A DNA stretch of 64,000 bases from Stercorarius parasiticus (GCA_013396915.1 VWZL01000806.1:186001-250000); one strand, 5' to 3'; positions 37,096 through 51,599 are shown, numbered from the stretch's first letter. A program made the numbers and translations. Notes: a model not told the origin generated them from the sequence alone.

Positions 37096-39073
37096 ATCCA
37101 CTAATCTTAAAATAAAGAATTGCCTGAGTCCTTGTACTGGATACCACGCTCCTTAACTAAAAATTTTCACTGCCGCCTCAGCTGTTTTGACTGTTAGTTC
37201 AACTTCTGCTGATTTGATTTTATACTTCCATTCACGTCTGCATTATATTAGAATCAAACATGATTCAAAGACAAAATATCTGCTATGGTAAGAAGTGTGC
37301 ATGTTTGGTCTGGGGGAAGGGATGATTCCCACTAACAAGAGAAAATTTTATTATATATGGTATTTTATTTCTGCTTTCTAGCTCCTTGTTCTGATGTTGC
37401 CCTTCTTATAACAAGCTACAAGAGGGAATGGCAAGGTCATGTTCATATAGGATGCAAGAAAGATCACTGGATTATTTTTAAGAGGTCACCAAAATTGCAA
37501 AATGAAATCATACTTGCATTCAATTGGAAAAAAAAGAGAGAAAAAAAAATATTTCTCATGAGAGTTACCCAAGTCTAAAACTTCTACTTTTTCCTCTATA
37601 ATACACAACTTGTAACCTCTTGACTACCTTGAAGTTAATAGCAAAACTCCCATAAACTTCAGCAGGGCAAAGATTTCATCCTAGGTATCTTTATGACAAG
37701 GATGACATAAGAGGGAATTAAAGGTCATGCTTCCTGTCACTATGGTAGAGGACAAAGTCCTGTCATCATAGTTTCTACACCTGACTTGGCCAATGATTCT
37801 GTGACCTTCAGCTTGTCCCTAATCTAAACCAGAATGGTAGGACTTTTTGGAAGTCACCGTGTAAAGCTCAATAATAGCCCCAAACCCTTCTGGGAATTCA
37901 ACACTCAAAGAAAGATGCACAAAATGCTTCTTTCCAAATATTCCTGGTGCTGTCTTTCTAACAAAAAACAGAGGGAAGCTGACCTTTACTTTAAAACACA
38001 GTAAGCATACTGAGGAAGGCAGGGATATTCTTAACGGTTAGAACATTTTGACAAAACACTAAAGATCCAGACTCAATTTTTTCCTAAGCATTAAGATAAT
38101 CAAAGACATAAACCTTACTACTTTAAAAAAAAAAGCAACCAAGAAACCTTTGTCATTAGCAATGACTGCTATTTCATCCACTCAGGCTATAGAACAAAGT
38201 ACTTCTATCCATATTGACAGCACAATCTCTGAACTATAATCTTAGGAGAAGAGAGCAGGATATAAGGTACTTTCCTTTTCCTGCCCAGTCTTACTGCTGC
38301 AAAAGGCTCATAAGCAGGAAGCAGCACCAACGGCACAAATCACAAGAAATTAAATCCATCTCTGTGAATAGGAATTACCTAAAGTGGGGAAAAAAAAGCA
38401 AGTCAGAAAAGCTGGAGATCTGATACAGTATAAATAGGTGTAAGTGCTCTCGAAAGACTCGCAAGTGTTGCAAAATCCAATGAGAGCTTTTGCAAATACT
38501 GCAACTTAGAATGCTTTGAAAAACAGCAGTAATATTCTGTTCCCACAGGCTTCACATCAAAATTTTGCACAGCGTTCTATCTATATATGCCTGTTTAAGT
38601 AACTTTACTATTTACCTAAATTTATTCCATAAAGTTTTTTCAAAATTCAAAAGCTATTTTTCCTTCCTTTTCACATTCATCTTTTAATATTTTCTAATTT
38701 ATATAGTAAAACTAAAAGAAACACAAAACTTTAGGCCACGTATTTTCATAGCTTCAGTTTTCACCACATTAAATTCTAAGGGGTTAATGCCTTTAAAGCC
38801 CTAAGAATATTCTACAAGCTTTAAATTATGGGGGAAACACACAATAAGCCTCTCCTTAAAACCTGTGGCACCAATTAAAATAAACTTGGAAGAGGACTAG
38901 TCACAGGAAGTTTAATTTTCCTTTACGTTAGAATACAAAAGGAACCTCACACAAATAAAACGTCCATGTAATACCTTCATCTGAGGAGGCTCTGTGAGGA
39001 TGTTTTCTATGTCCAAGGATATTATTTCTTTCACATAAACCTCTCTCCTCACCCTCCATTCCAATACTTTGCA

Positions 39074-39122
39074 GTTGCCATAGTTACCATTTTACATGGC
39101 CATAGTGTGAGTGATGACCTCA
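39074..39122. promoter_or_regulatory. X-box half-sites next to a CRE-like site
   Basis: GTTGCCATAGTTACC (39074-39088) has a GTTGCC half-site and a second half in direct, not inverted, orientation, so it is an imperfect X-box. TGACCTCA (39115-39122), one base from a CRE octamer, follows 26 bp later. X-box plus CRE pairs occur in some vertebrate promoters. Here it is only a motif observation. Confidence 0.2.
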
Positions 39123-40975
39123 CGTTCAATACATCCCCAAAGGCTCCGAGTTCGCAAAATGTTTCAAGATTTGTGCAGAAATTTTGCCATGAAATTTCAC
39201 TGAAAGATTGGCAGGTGCCAAGGCACATTCAAACAAATGTCTCTTTTTGAAGACTGGATATTTTATTTGCTGAACTGCAAACTTTCAGTCACAATGAAAG
39301 TATAGGAACTGAAACCATGGCATGACTCATTAATTATATTCTGACAATTTAGACATGTAATTTTAATTATAATTCAAATGGTTTTAAATAAGGAAGGTCA
39401 TACAACTCTCCAATTCCAGTAAAATCACATGAAGAAAAAATCCCAAAACATTCCTAAACACAACATAGTAAGCAGAACCTGAGCCTTCCTATAGCATTTA
39501 TAGATTAACGTTGCCCACATGGTTTCAACACAGCTATCAGGAGCACAAAATACACAAACAGCAATTGATCCCCTAAGCTTGAAGGATGACAAAACCAATC
39601 ACCATGATGACAATCTAAAAGTCAGGTGTCATATCCATAACAGATAGGTCACTGAATCCTTAACTGCTGTCCCATAATGAACAAAAGCAGATATATTGGA
39701 TTTCTGTATGAGGTCCCACAGCCTTGCTTTTATGGAATATAAAGAACTCTACTTGGAGTAATTCTGAATTGTGTCTGAAATCTTTTATGTAATACAGATT
39801 ACTGTCTATCGACCGATATATAAAATTCAGGTACACACTGCACTCCAAGGAGCAGAACTTCCAAAAAACAGAAGTGAATCTCTGTTCACTGAATGAATTG
39901 TTGGATCCTTGGGCCCCTGCTATAAGTTTCCAAAAATGCAAAGGAAAACTCTTCTCCCTACTTTTCACTTAGATGTAAGCACACATGTGATTATGGAAAC
40001 TGTCCTAACTTCCAAAAATGTGATGGTCACAGAAAAAAAATACAGTAAAGATTAAATAATTTGAAATACATCTTGTAACTAATTTGAGTAAACTACATCC
40101 CATTCAGTTTGTTCTTTTCAGTTAGATCAGATGCCTTGCATGCCACTCAATTTTTCTTTTGTCTTTCCTACTCCCCATATCAAAAGAGAACACAAGATGA
40201 CAAGAATGCATCTGGATTACACCGATATGATGCTAACAGGCAGAGGGTCCTAATGAAGTTAAGAAAGCATCATATCCATCCACTTATTAGCATATATACA
40301 ATCTGTAAATCATAATTTTAGTCACAGAGTATCACTAGTTCAACAGTTACCCCTAAAGATCACAGTGTGTGAGAAGGTTATTTTCATATTCATCTTGTGA
40401 AATCCTGTGATCTTTCATAGGCAGAGTAACATCGCCCTGTCCCTCATATCTTAAAACTGTACTCTTATGTGAACATACTTGAAGATTCTATGTTGGTTTT
40501 AACCTTAGAATAACAATGACAAAAAGCCATCTGTGACAACCCAGCACTTTGCAATATATGCATTTATTTCCCTACTTAGTATGTTTGGGATCTTTCTCAC
40601 CTATACATGGCCAAAATTTTTCAAGCCGCTCTTCTGATGACACTAACCCTGCTGATCTCAGGTTTTTTCAATGTAGACAGGGCAACTAGAAGGGTTCATC
40701 TCTTTCCAACATTTCCCAGCCCTGGCCTGGCATCAAAACACGAGCACATTAGAAGATCAACGGATGGTCTAGAGCCAGATGAAGCAGATGCAAGTACTTC
40801 CCATGAGCCTCAGAACTGAGGAAGCCAGGTTTCTGCATCTGTTGATTGGCTTTTTAGGTGAATTATGCTAACACCATACTATTGCCTTCTGCAAAATATT
40901 TTGGTTTCTATGCACAGTCTGCCACATTCGCATGTGTACTTAAAAATCCCTGCTCATACTAACAGCTACTATCAA

Positions 40976-41643
40976 CCAAGTTGAGATGGACTCAAGGGTC
41001 CTGGTGGAAAAACTGACCATGAGCCAGCAGTGTGCCCTCACAGCAACGACAGACCACAGCAACTTGGCAGGGTCACCAGGAGGTGAAGCGAGGTGCTCCT
41101 TTCCCTCTGGTCAGTACTAGTGAGAAACTTCTGGAGTGCTGGGTCCTGTCTCGAGCTCCCCAGTACAAGAGAGACATGGGCATAGTGAAGCAAGTGCAGC
41201 AAAGGGCCACGAAGATGATTAAGGGAGTGGAGCATCTTTTGTATGAGAAACTGCTGAGAGAGATGGGGGCATTCAGCATGGAGAAGAGAAGGCTCAGGGG
41301 AATCTTATCCACCTTTATAAATATTTGATGGGAGGCATAAAAGGAAGACAGAGACAGGCTCTTGCCAGTGGTGCCCAGTCACAGGACACAGGGAAATGGG
41401 CACAAACTGAAATACAGGAAGTTCCAGTTAAACATCAGAAAAACCTTTCGCACTGTCAGGTTGGTCAAACATTGGAAAAGGTCGCCCAGGTTGTTTGTGG
41501 AGTCTTCATCCTTGTATATGCCCGAAAAATGACTTGACACAGCCCTGTGCAAACTACTTTGGGTGACCGTGCTGTAAACAGGGGAGTTGTGCCGGACAAT
41601 CTCCAGAGTACCCTTCCAACCTCAACTATTCTCTGATCCTGTT
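40976..41643 (+). mobile_element. CR1 LINE, 5'-truncated 3' fragment
   Basis: About 670 bp of CR1 from ORF2 downstream of the RT catalytic motif to the 3' end. The 5' part encodes DSRVLVEKLTMSQQCAL, a clear CR1 landmark. Sequence then diverges to about 41090, where the EVILPLYSALV-type segment is degraded. It resumes with QYKRDMGIVKQVQQRATKMIKGVEHLLYE, split here as QYKRDMGIVKQ and ATKMIKGVEHLLYE. A frameshift follows near 41325. The 3' UTR ends with TCTCCAGAGTACCCTTCCAA and octamers at 41628-41643. It appears to share a subfamily with the 31.6-kb copy. Truncated and inactive. Confidence 0.92.
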
Positions 41644-42679
41644 ACGAATTAACATCTCTGGCTTTAAAATAGGGAACCCATGCGTGGTTTCTCTCCTACA
41701 TTGAGAATTAATGTGCCTACACAGTATTTTGTTCTCATCCGTTATGTTGTTGCATAGTGTCAACTTCATGAGCAACTGAACTACTCTATTCTCATTATTG
41801 TCTGATTGTCTGTTGCTTTGAAAGTAACAATTCTCATATTCATCGGCACCACTAGAGCCCAACTAATTGTCAAAAGAAAATCTTAAAACAGACAAATAAT
41901 CCAGGGAAGAGGGTTTATAGGAATAAGTATTCTGTGATTTGTTTTTCAACTGTCTTTTGGTAAAACTATTCCATAATGTCATCACTTGGATTTTAGTGTG
42001 CAGATTTATCAAAGTACCAGCTGTTTTCCCTGTCCTGGTAAATTCGCCTTTAATAAGTCCCAATCCCAACCACCCTCATACCCTATACAAAATAGACATT
42101 GCACGTCACTCAAGATCTTTAAAAAAAAAAAATCTCAAAGTTTGTAATTCTCTCTGAAGTGAGATGTAACTCTCATTCCATATTTCCCACTTATGAGAAG
42201 ACTGTTTTACAATTTAAATGTTATGTTACTCATCCATAACCTCCTTTTATGTTTTGTTTTGATGCTTTGTGAATAGAATATTCGTCTAGCATTTAAATTA
42301 ATATTTAATTGAAGAATACTCAGTTCTGCATAGCTCCTGTATTTGAGAATTCATAGCACCTAGTTGTGAAGCAACATCCAGCAAGCCATCATGTGGAAGT
42401 TCTACATGAGGAAGTACATACCTTCCTGCCCCCAAATGCTGTCTCCTGTTACAGACCCTCATTCCTTAACACAGCCACAGGGAGCCATTCTACCTTTTCC
42501 TGAAACATTTCCTCCCACCTATGAACCAGCTAGAATTTTTTTCTCAGTTAGCTTCTTTTTTTGTTTTTATGCTGTATTCATTTTAAACTAGGTCTCTTCC
42601 ATGTTATGAGTTACCAGGATCCTGAAATGATCCTTTGTCTAGGATCAAGGAAGAAAGTAACAGCAGGAGGAAAAAAAAA

Positions 42680-42703
42680 GGGGGCGGGGGAGGATTCTTG
42701 GGG
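42680..42703 (+). repeat. G-rich tract, imperfect quadruplex motif
   Basis: After nine A bases come runs of five, five, two and four G, separated by 1, 1 and 6 bases. Only three runs reach three G, so a standard three-tier quadruplex would need a bulge or a split of the five-base runs. Probably just low complexity. Confidence 0.3.
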
Positions 42704-45700
42704 TATTACTGACTTAAAAGTGTTTATGAAGCTACATCCTCAGAAGTATAAGTAACAAGAGTTATAAAAACAACATAAGTATAAGAATAAAGTATAAGAC
42801 AGGGTGACGCATACATGACCAGTGACAGGGCGCATAAACTTCATCAGGACACAGAGGATCTGGTGCTTGATGATTAAATACACGGGGGATATTTAAAGAC
42901 TAAGTTAGGGAGGTATCATAACATAGCCTTTGGCCTCTGTACTACGATTTCTGCAAAGAGGAAATAAGATTTGTTATCCATCATGGTGATGTTCAGAAGG
43001 AGCACTGGCACATTTAGATGACCTAGTATACCCCACTTCAAAACCAATAAAGTCTTACTTAACAACCTAAGGAAAGTATAATTGGAGTTCCTGCACATTT
43101 AAGATACACTTACAATGAAAACGTTGTCTTAAAGTTGGAGCAAAAAGTTTAAGTTAGTGCCTCAAGTAACCCAGTTCCTGAAACAAGAAATATGCAAAGC
43201 CCTGTCTCACCAGTGCTAGCCTCTCTGACTTAACATTTCCATTCTACAATTCAGTATACTATATTCTCAAAACTTCCATTGCATAAACTCTCTATTTCCT
43301 CTGCTAGAGAGAATGCATTATTATGCCTTTAAATCAATTAAGTCAAACCCCAAAACTAAAGGGTTCTAAAGGGTAAGCACAATGAAAAGGTTTGCACACA
43401 GATGTCTTCCCCCATGCCCCATCCCTGCACAGCAAGTTCCCTTTTACTGGTCTCAGACCAAACCTCAACTTCCAGAAAACCTCTGGTTTGTAACAAACTC
43501 CAGGCAGCTCCTTTTCAATCTTCCAGAAGACTTTTCTAACCACCTTTAAAACTTGAACCCACAGACATACAGCCTGCCTGCTTCTCAAAAGCCCATCCTA
43601 CCGCCTGTTTTTAAGTCTTCCTACCAGCTAAGTAAGTCACAGTCTCCGACTACCTGCTCCACCAAGCACTATCAAAGCCTCTCCCCAGGCAAATCTGGGG
43701 AGCTGCTTGCTGGGAAGGGGCAGTCCCCCCTTCCTCCCCAAGATTTCTACCCAGTCCATTTTTTAGCATGTGGAGGAAGGCAGCCCTCTTCCACGGTGCT
43801 CCAGCTGTGCCCCTTTCAGCAGAAGGGGACACAGAGCAGGTAATAAACTGCAAACAAACTGCACAGACCATCCGTCCCACATGCAGACTCTTCAGTGATT
43901 AGGTAGATAACATCTCTACAAATGTGTAATTTTGGAATAACTCCAGGTTAAGTTCTTATGAGAAACATCCAATTTCTGTAGATTCCTTCCCATTATCTAA
44001 ACAGCATTTGTTCTCTGCTACTCATGTTTTTCCAATACATTCTGCCTCATTGAAGCACTACATGCTGGCTAACATACTCTTAAGGATCCCACAGTGAAAG
44101 CTGGGAAGCTTGTGTCATTAATTACCTCAGACATCAAGTTCTGCATCTCAAAACTCAGCTTCTAAAGGCTCAATCACTGTGCTGCACTTAAGTAAATATC
44201 CCCAAGACACATCATCAAGCATATTTTCCACGTCATCTATAGAGGCTGAAAATTGCTTTCCTATTATAGTTCACTTGAAATGGATCTGAATTGAGAATGG
44301 AAATGATCACCTTATTCCAGGTCTCAGCTGAGATGTCAAACCACAGAGGGGAAAAAAAATTAGACTCTTCATAAAAGAAAAAAAACCCAAACCCAACACC
44401 CACTAACATACTTAACACTAACGCAAACCTACCCAGAATGTTAATAGAAAAAGCCTATGGAGTCTATACGCAAAAGCATGTTTCTGGCCTTTAAGGTTTT
44501 TAAATGTAGACAACCCGTCATTTCCGCGCATATGTGCCCATATGGGTGTAGTTTTCATGATCACGTGGGCTGCATCTGTGACCTGCATCATACGTTCGTA
44601 GACCTTGTGAAATTAACAAAATACCTCTAATTCTTAGAGCTGCCATCAGGTGTCTTTTAGTTAAAGAGGAATTCATTGCTCACAGTAAACACTTCCCAAA
44701 ATACATTATTATATCAGGTTTCTTGTTTCAGACTCTGAAAGTCTCTCTCCAACTGTTAGTAGGAATATCCTTATTTTATCCAAAGTTTATTTGTGTAATC
44801 AAGAAAAAGAATGATAGCGTGTTAAACTGCTTCAAATATGGCAAAGAGTATACTACATCCAAAAATTATCTGACTGGGCACTTCCCGAAAGACCCAGTAA
44901 GCCATGGTGGACACCTGCCCCACTACTGCCAACAGTCCCTCACAAAAATCACTGCTAAATGAGGAAAAGGAAACCTGAAGATGTAAACAAGGAAAAAAGT
45001 AATACACGCCCTTCCCTTTGAATATCCCAGATGGCCTTTTGACAATAATGCTTACCTCTATTACTACTTTCTATTGATTCAACAATTAAAAAAAAAAGAT
45101 AATAAATTGAAATCCACACATAGGCAAGATTCATAACTGGAGTTCTGGCAATTTATACTAAGGCCAGTGATGTCTGTGAGAACGTAAATTTTGTCTTCTG
45201 CTCTGCATCTGGCATAGTATCAAGTGCCAGGTTTCAGTCGACAACTTCAGGCGATCAGTGGTCTAGCTTAAGTATAGCTACAAGACTGTAAAAGAGCTCT
45301 GGAATAAACAAACATAACTAACAACTCCACTCCAAAAGCAAAGTGGAATTGCTTCCCCCAGGAAATAGGTTTATCTGTGCAAAACCAGAGTTTTCTAGTT
45401 GTAAAAGGCTCTGGCATATACGCCTGACCTACCCAGAAATAATCAGAACTCTCTCACAGGCATTTATGAACTTTCAACATGAGCATACTGCAAAATCAAA
45501 ACCCAAGTTTTCTCTGTCAATGACAAGAAGAAAGCCAGTGAAGGAAGAAGAAAGGAAAGAAAAGGCAATAATAAACCATAGACAGATGTAAGTCACCCAG
45601 CAGACCAACACCCTCAACTACCAGAGCAATATGGTGGCAGAATACAATACGCAGTTCAATTGCTGGCACACTTAGTTTTAAAACTAAAAACAGAGCTTGA

Positions 45701-46081
45701 AATGTTCTGAATCACAAATGGATGCAGAATGAACAATTAACCTGTTGGAAAACAGAGTAAATAGAAGAAATAACAAGTCAGGTTCTGGGTAAATTTTAAT
45801 CTAACTACTGTTTCTAGCTATTTTCACTACAGAGCACTTCATACACAAAGGACAATTAATGACAAAAATCAAATTACCAACTTTTATGTCAATGAGAAAC
45901 AAGACAAATCTAAGGATATGAATTGATAAGAGACAGCACTTTTTTTTAAACTTTTTTCTTTTTTCTCTTTTTTTTTAAATGTAGACAACCGACTGAGTGA
46001 TTTGTCACGACAAAACCAAAATCTCACACATGGTTTGTTGTGACTTGATAAATCTCCAATGAAAAAAATGAAGATTGATGC

Positions 46082-46107
46082 ATACTAGTCCAGCAGGTAA
46101 CTAGTAT
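46082..46107. repeat. Perfect 8-bp inverted repeat with 10-bp loop
   Basis: ATACTAGT at 46082-46089 is exactly complementary to ACTAGTAT at 46100-46107, with CCAGCAGGTA between. A small potential hairpin. Immediately after it GGCACAGTC occurs twice in tandem-like fashion. No function can be assigned. Confidence 0.6.
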
Positions 46108-49100
46108 TTGATGGCACAGTCTTGGCACAGTCCAAGAGTTTCTTTTGTCCTTTTCTTGCTTCTGTTAGCTGCCAACAACCTCATTTTGTGGTGTATAGAT
46201 TTCTTCAGGGTACTTTTTTTTTAAATTTCTATTCATTCAAATCTATGTTTTAATTATCACAGAAGCAAAAGCTCCAGTATTTCAGTTCTTGCTCCTTTGT
46301 GAGTTAAAAAATAAGGATAGTACCTATAATTGTTTTTTTTGCTGCCTGGTTGATTAGATTCATAAACATACCGTATGGGGAGCCAAACTCTCACAGGACT
46401 AGTCTAATTAAGAAGTCAAATTGCTATGCTGATTACAGACACTCTTCATGAACTTTAAAATCAATAGTTCTCAGAGTAATCTCAAATCTTGTGCATGGTT
46501 TCAGGAAACAATTAGGCTTTTTGGTTTTACTGGGGTATTACAATTTTCATGTGAGAGAGACTTACATAGGGATTTTTTAAAAATTTTCTTCCTAAAAGCA
46601 TAGCTGTCATCACTTTACTCACATACATGCCAACACACTTAATAACTACCAAAAAAGAAAAATTTCAACGCTGTGAAATATTCTGTTTTGTGACGTAGAT
46701 TCTGGCTTGATATTTCGAAATAAAAACACTGAGGTTATATTCAGGGAAATCACAATGATAAAGTCAAATAGGTAGGAGAGCAACCTGCTGAGGGAGCTCG
46801 TTGCCTACCTTATTAAACTACTTGGGGTTGGTTAAAGGCTTAAGATAAAGGGATAATTCAGAAAAATTCTGCCTTCTTGCAGCAAACAGATCCTTCACAA
46901 TCCGAAGTTTCTTTAGCCCTAACTTTCAGGCTTGTACAAAGCACCCAGGCTAAGGAACACCTCAGCTATTTTTCAAAAAGTGAAAAAAATTCCCAGAAGA
47001 GACAGAATTATGAAAAAGAGCAATTTTTGCCATTTAAAAATTCTAAGTCTTCCACAAATGCTATTGTACCAGCAATCAAAATCCTTATAAGTACCCAATT
47101 AGGATGACGATTCATGGACAAACTGTCACTCTGTGATTTCCAATTCTTTTTTTGAGAACAGCAGCATATTCACAAATAAAAAAATCCTCCTCACATAGGA
47201 TACCACTTCCAAAAGCTTTATATTTCACAAATAGAGCTTTAAATGTAAACAGGGTGAATCCAGCATAGAACAATGACATATACTTCCAACCTGGGCACCC
47301 AAAGGTCTCTAATAGTAACCACAGTATTTCATTACTGGATAGGTAAGGTAAAGATATAGCATGTATCTTTCACTTCTAAGAGTTTCACTGATAAATGAAG
47401 CTCAGACTTAGTTCTTTAGTCATCAGAACAACAGAAAAGTTTCAGGAAGTAACTTACAGAAGCAACCCATCTCAGAGAACAAAAAGAAATAAGATGATTA
47501 TAGGAGGAAAGGATTACTCCTGTATGCTCAAACTACATATATATAAAGAAGCATGGTCTGTTATTCAGGAAATTACAATGATCGGAAATACTAGTCTGAA
47601 ATAAGGACAAAAATAAAAATGGGATGCCAAGGAAAACTATCATATATTGATATTTATTAGGCTATAAAAAAATTGTTTAAAAGTATGTGGCTGAAACAGC
47701 TAGGACATTTAAAGTGTAACAAAGCAAATAAATATACAAGCTACCTTTATGCCGTACTCAGGAAAGTGCAAATTGCAGCTTAATAAGTTTATTTTCCACC
47801 TCTGATGTCTATTATTCATTCCAACATTTTATGCTGCAGTAAATATTTGAAAAAAAGAAAAAAAAGTCATTTCCTTATTCCATGAAACAATAAATCTCTG
47901 TTTCACTCCTAAGTATGAAAAGAGTTATGAATTAGAATAACACACGTGCACTGGGAAAATACAGAAACTCATCATACTCAATCATTTACTTCTTGGGTAG
48001 AAATTTAGTATTTGAAACATTCCCCGAGCAGTATGTCACATCCTTTTGAAAAGAAAACTACATTATTTTTAATTCATATAAAAGTAACTGAAAAGATTTT
48101 GAATATAAAACTTATAAGTTATAGTTTTCCTTCCAAAACTCACAGGTCTGTGGGCTCAATATATAGTGAGACATATGACAGAAAAGACACAGGTGGGATC
48201 CAAAATAAAGCAGTTTAGAATATGCTGTTGTGCAAACTTCAGTGTGTACGTTATACAAGACAGAATTAAAGCACTGTATATCTGTAAGCAGTGAAATTAG
48301 CAAATACAGTGGGAGATGGCAATTTACAATTATTTTACAACTACAGACATGCAAATATCTACTTTTTGGTTCACCAAAAAGATAAAATAAATGTAGGCCA
48401 CTTTAATCAGAAGAAAAACATTAAAAACTTCTGGTTAACCAAAAATAAATATAAAAAAATTACCTGTTTTCTCAAATTGTTTCTTAAACATTCACCTTAG
48501 CATGCTATGTTTCAGTTTGGCACAGTGCAAGAAGGGGCCTGGTTTTTTTAAGAACATGGAAGTAAATGTCAAAACTTTGTGCTATTTTCAGCTGAGAAGG
48601 ATTAGGCTTCAGAATTTTCAACATGAAATAGTATTTTTTTTGGTTTGGTTTTTCTTCCTCAGAAAAATGTAGGCGGTTTTCTTGGGGAATAAACAAATCA
48701 CCAAAGACAGAAAACATATGTGTAGTTCCAGTTGACTCAAATATGAATCCTGTGAAAAAGCTACCTCTACCCATTAATCCTGCAGAACTACTGACTTTTG
48801 CAGTTTTCTCAATTTATTTTTTGTGTAGAGTCCAACTTTGTCAATGGAGCCACTTAAAAGGAGAAGTGTCAAGCATTAGAGCTATTTGTGCATTTAAAGT
48901 TTGTTTTCCCTTTTTTTATTATTATATTTTGGGTTTGTTTTTTTTGTTGCTTGTTTAATAAATATTATTATACCTACTGGTTAAAGCAGGCTCATGGTAT
49001 TGGCTTCTCAGTTGAGCATACCAGTACTTTCCACTGAATTAATAGGGGTTTACTAAGAAAATTTCTTCACCACCTCATCTAAATCCCCATGCCAAGACTT

Positions 49101-49957
49101 CTCATATCACATTACAATTGCAGGAATTTCTTATTTACAAATTCTGTATGTATCAAATGTTAACACAGGAAAGGAGCTGCCATTATTTAGTACAAGGAGA
49201 AATATTTCCAAGTATGCAGATTACAGGTCAATTTTATGCCTATATGGGAAAAAATTCTCATATGATACTTTGTTTTTGTGGTATGTGCTAGAGCTACATG
49301 GTAAGTTTGATAGACAAATAGTAAAATAAACAAGGAACTAGCAGAAGGAAGTCTCTTATCAGATAGAAAATATTTTTCTAAACTGTACAGCTTTCAGGTG
49401 CATCAATCAGAAATTCCATTGCAACAGTTGCACTAAATGATAACTATAATACACAGAATTAGTTGCTCATCATTCTATGACAAGTTCAAGTTCAGCCTGG
49501 ACAAGTTTCACTATTCACCATGCTTAAAATTCACACTCGATAACTATTTGTAAAGCCAAGATTTCAGTATTTCGTAACATTTTTGTAAAAACAAGAGTAC
49601 CTGCAAGCAACATCACTGTCTCATCCAGAATTTACTGCTGATATGCTGCATTCCTAATACTTAGAATTCTCTTAATCTGCTGGGAATAATATAATCTACA
49701 GCTATGAAGACAAAACTCTACCATGCAATTACATTGAATAAGCATGTAAATACAAACATTTATTCAATATTATTTAGACTACTGACAAAATAATGAGCAC
49801 TGCAGCCTAAGTGACCAGCATCTCAACCAAGAAACAGTCACTAAATTCAGACATCCCTCAAGATGTTTCAGGGAGCTGGAGATGGAGTACCATAGTACGG
49901 GGACAGAAAGTCTAAAATGCACACAGCTGAACACGCACCATAAACTTAGCCTCAACA

Positions 49958-49985
49958 ACATTTTAGATTGAACATTTTAGATTGA
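49958..49985. repeat. Perfect 14-bp tandem duplication
   Basis: ACATTTTAGATTGA occurs twice with no spacer (49958-49971 and 49972-49985). Identity is complete, so the duplication is probably recent, or gene-converted. Confidence 0.85.
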
Positions 49986-51599
49986 TAGGGGATTGAGCTG
50001 GAACGTAGATGCACTGATCATACAGTTTTTATGGTATACAGTTCTAAGGCATTAAGATTAATTCTGATTTGATGCTTATGGGCTTCCAGCAGTGTAAGAA
50101 CGAGTGGAGAAAGACTCACCTTTCTCCCTCTGTCCCACCTGGTTCTTCTAAGCCTAACTAGGGCATTTACAATCTGTGGTTGGTCCTATACTTTCATTAT
50201 ATGTTTATAATCATTTAATAGATAAACCTCATTGTTACCAAAACTATTGATAAAGTTAAGGACCCTATAAAACCTTAGTATTATTATTGTTTTCAGTTAT
50301 TATGCAAAAAAGACTCAAAGATTTTATACATACAGTTTTTAAAATCAGCATCAATGCTTCCCTGTCTTATTTTAAGGTTACTTTTTCCCCATGTAAGAAA
50401 GAAAAACAATCTTACAATTCAATGTAATAATTATCAGTGCAGTAAGTAGAATTAGCTGTCTAATTTCAAGTAAAATTAATTCATCAGATCTCTTTCCAAA
50501 TTATTTACCAAGTGGCACTTCCATAAAACTCACCTACAAAACAGCTAGACCGGAAAAAGATTTTCACTACTAAACCCTGTGAATTTCACCACTCTTGCAG
50601 AAAAAAAAAAAATTATGCCAGAGAGCTGATTTTGGTTATGTATGAAGTTCTAATTACATACAAAAGATCAAAGTTTCTCAGCAAAATATCTTCTTTGAAT
50701 GTTTTTGCCATTACTACCAATACTATCACTTTAAACTGAGGCTAAACAAACAAAAAAATCCCTATCAAAAGTATCATGCTTCAAAGAAGGTGTTAGTACA
50801 TCACAAAAATGAATATATATTGAAAGTAAGTAGCCAACAGCACAATAATAGCATCTTATTCTTGGAACTGAGCAATTTTTTGAATTTTAAATAGCTACAA
50901 TGTAGTACGTATAATCTAGGGGAGAGGTGGAGAAAAATCACCATTGATTCTCTATCCCCTCAACAGTAAGTAATTGGACCCAGGAGCTGAATAGTACAGA
51001 TTAGCATTAAAATGCCAGTCGATTATTACTTGCTGTAATATAACATTCTGAATGGACAATACTCTGAACAAACACATACAGTGTTAACTAGAGCATAGAG
51101 GCCAACAGATGTCTTAATAAAAAGAGCCAGGCACTCCTGTTAATTTCAATTAGTGATGCAATTCACTCTCACCTTGTATATTCTTCAGATACCTGTATTA
51201 TTTCAGCATGAAGACAAGAATCTACAAGTAAAGGAGGGCTCTGAAGATGACCACAATGCATACATTTTTGCCCCACCAAGACAACAGTTTGTGTTCAGAA
51301 AGAAAATGGATAATCAATTGTAATGGAATAGGGACAAACGTGGAGTATTCTGCAATTATTGCCCTGTTCCCATGAAATGCCACATCTTGTAGACCAGCTA
51401 TAAAAGGCTTGGAACTTGATACATTGCTATTGCAACAGAATGACAACAGGTCATTGTTGAATGACAATTAAGTGGAATTAAGTTTTCTAAGTCAATAGTC
51501 TCAACTCTCTGGTGTCCACATTAAGGGTCCAGGGGAGTTTTTGGCCCCTGACTGAATTTTGGTAAGAAGGAAGATTTCAGTAAATCATTCAGTGTTCTT

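Larger units (their letters stand above)
32194..40975. other. Unique AT-rich noncoding DNA with motif clusters
   Basis: No gene is supported; frames are under 80 codons and unrecognised. Several regulatory-like motifs stand out and are listed separately: X-box-like sites at 33.9, 36.2 and 39.1 kb, and a duplicated palindrome at 37.0 kb. A partial CTCF-like string CCACCAGAGGCTGCT lies at 34846-34860. Confidence 0.55.
41644..51599. other. Unique AT-rich noncoding DNA
   Basis: No gene is supported. A GC-richer, CpG-poor patch at 43380-43880 gives overlapping frames up to 96 codons but no recognisable protein. T-rich low-complexity tracts occur near 45940-45980 and 48905-48950. Small structured repeats (42680-42703, 46082-46107, 49958-49985) are listed separately. 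Confidence 0.55.

Noticed and set aside
39208..39221. NFI-like TTGGC...GCCAA palindrome
   Set aside because: Half-sites are 4 bp apart, while NFI needs about 5, so it was not called as a site.
40598..40690. Minus-strand segment ending at a strong TATAG|GTGAG donor
   Set aside because: All three frames contain stops before the donor, so it is not a coding exon.
43380..43880. GC-richer patch with overlapping frames and an AG|GTAATAAA string
   Set aside because: Few CpGs, no recognisable protein, and no LTR structure could be found around it.
45030..45090. Minus-strand AGAG|GTAAGC donor with a pyrimidine tract 15 bp away, micro-exon-like
   Set aside because: The implied micro-exon contains a stop in some phases and has no supporting partner exon.
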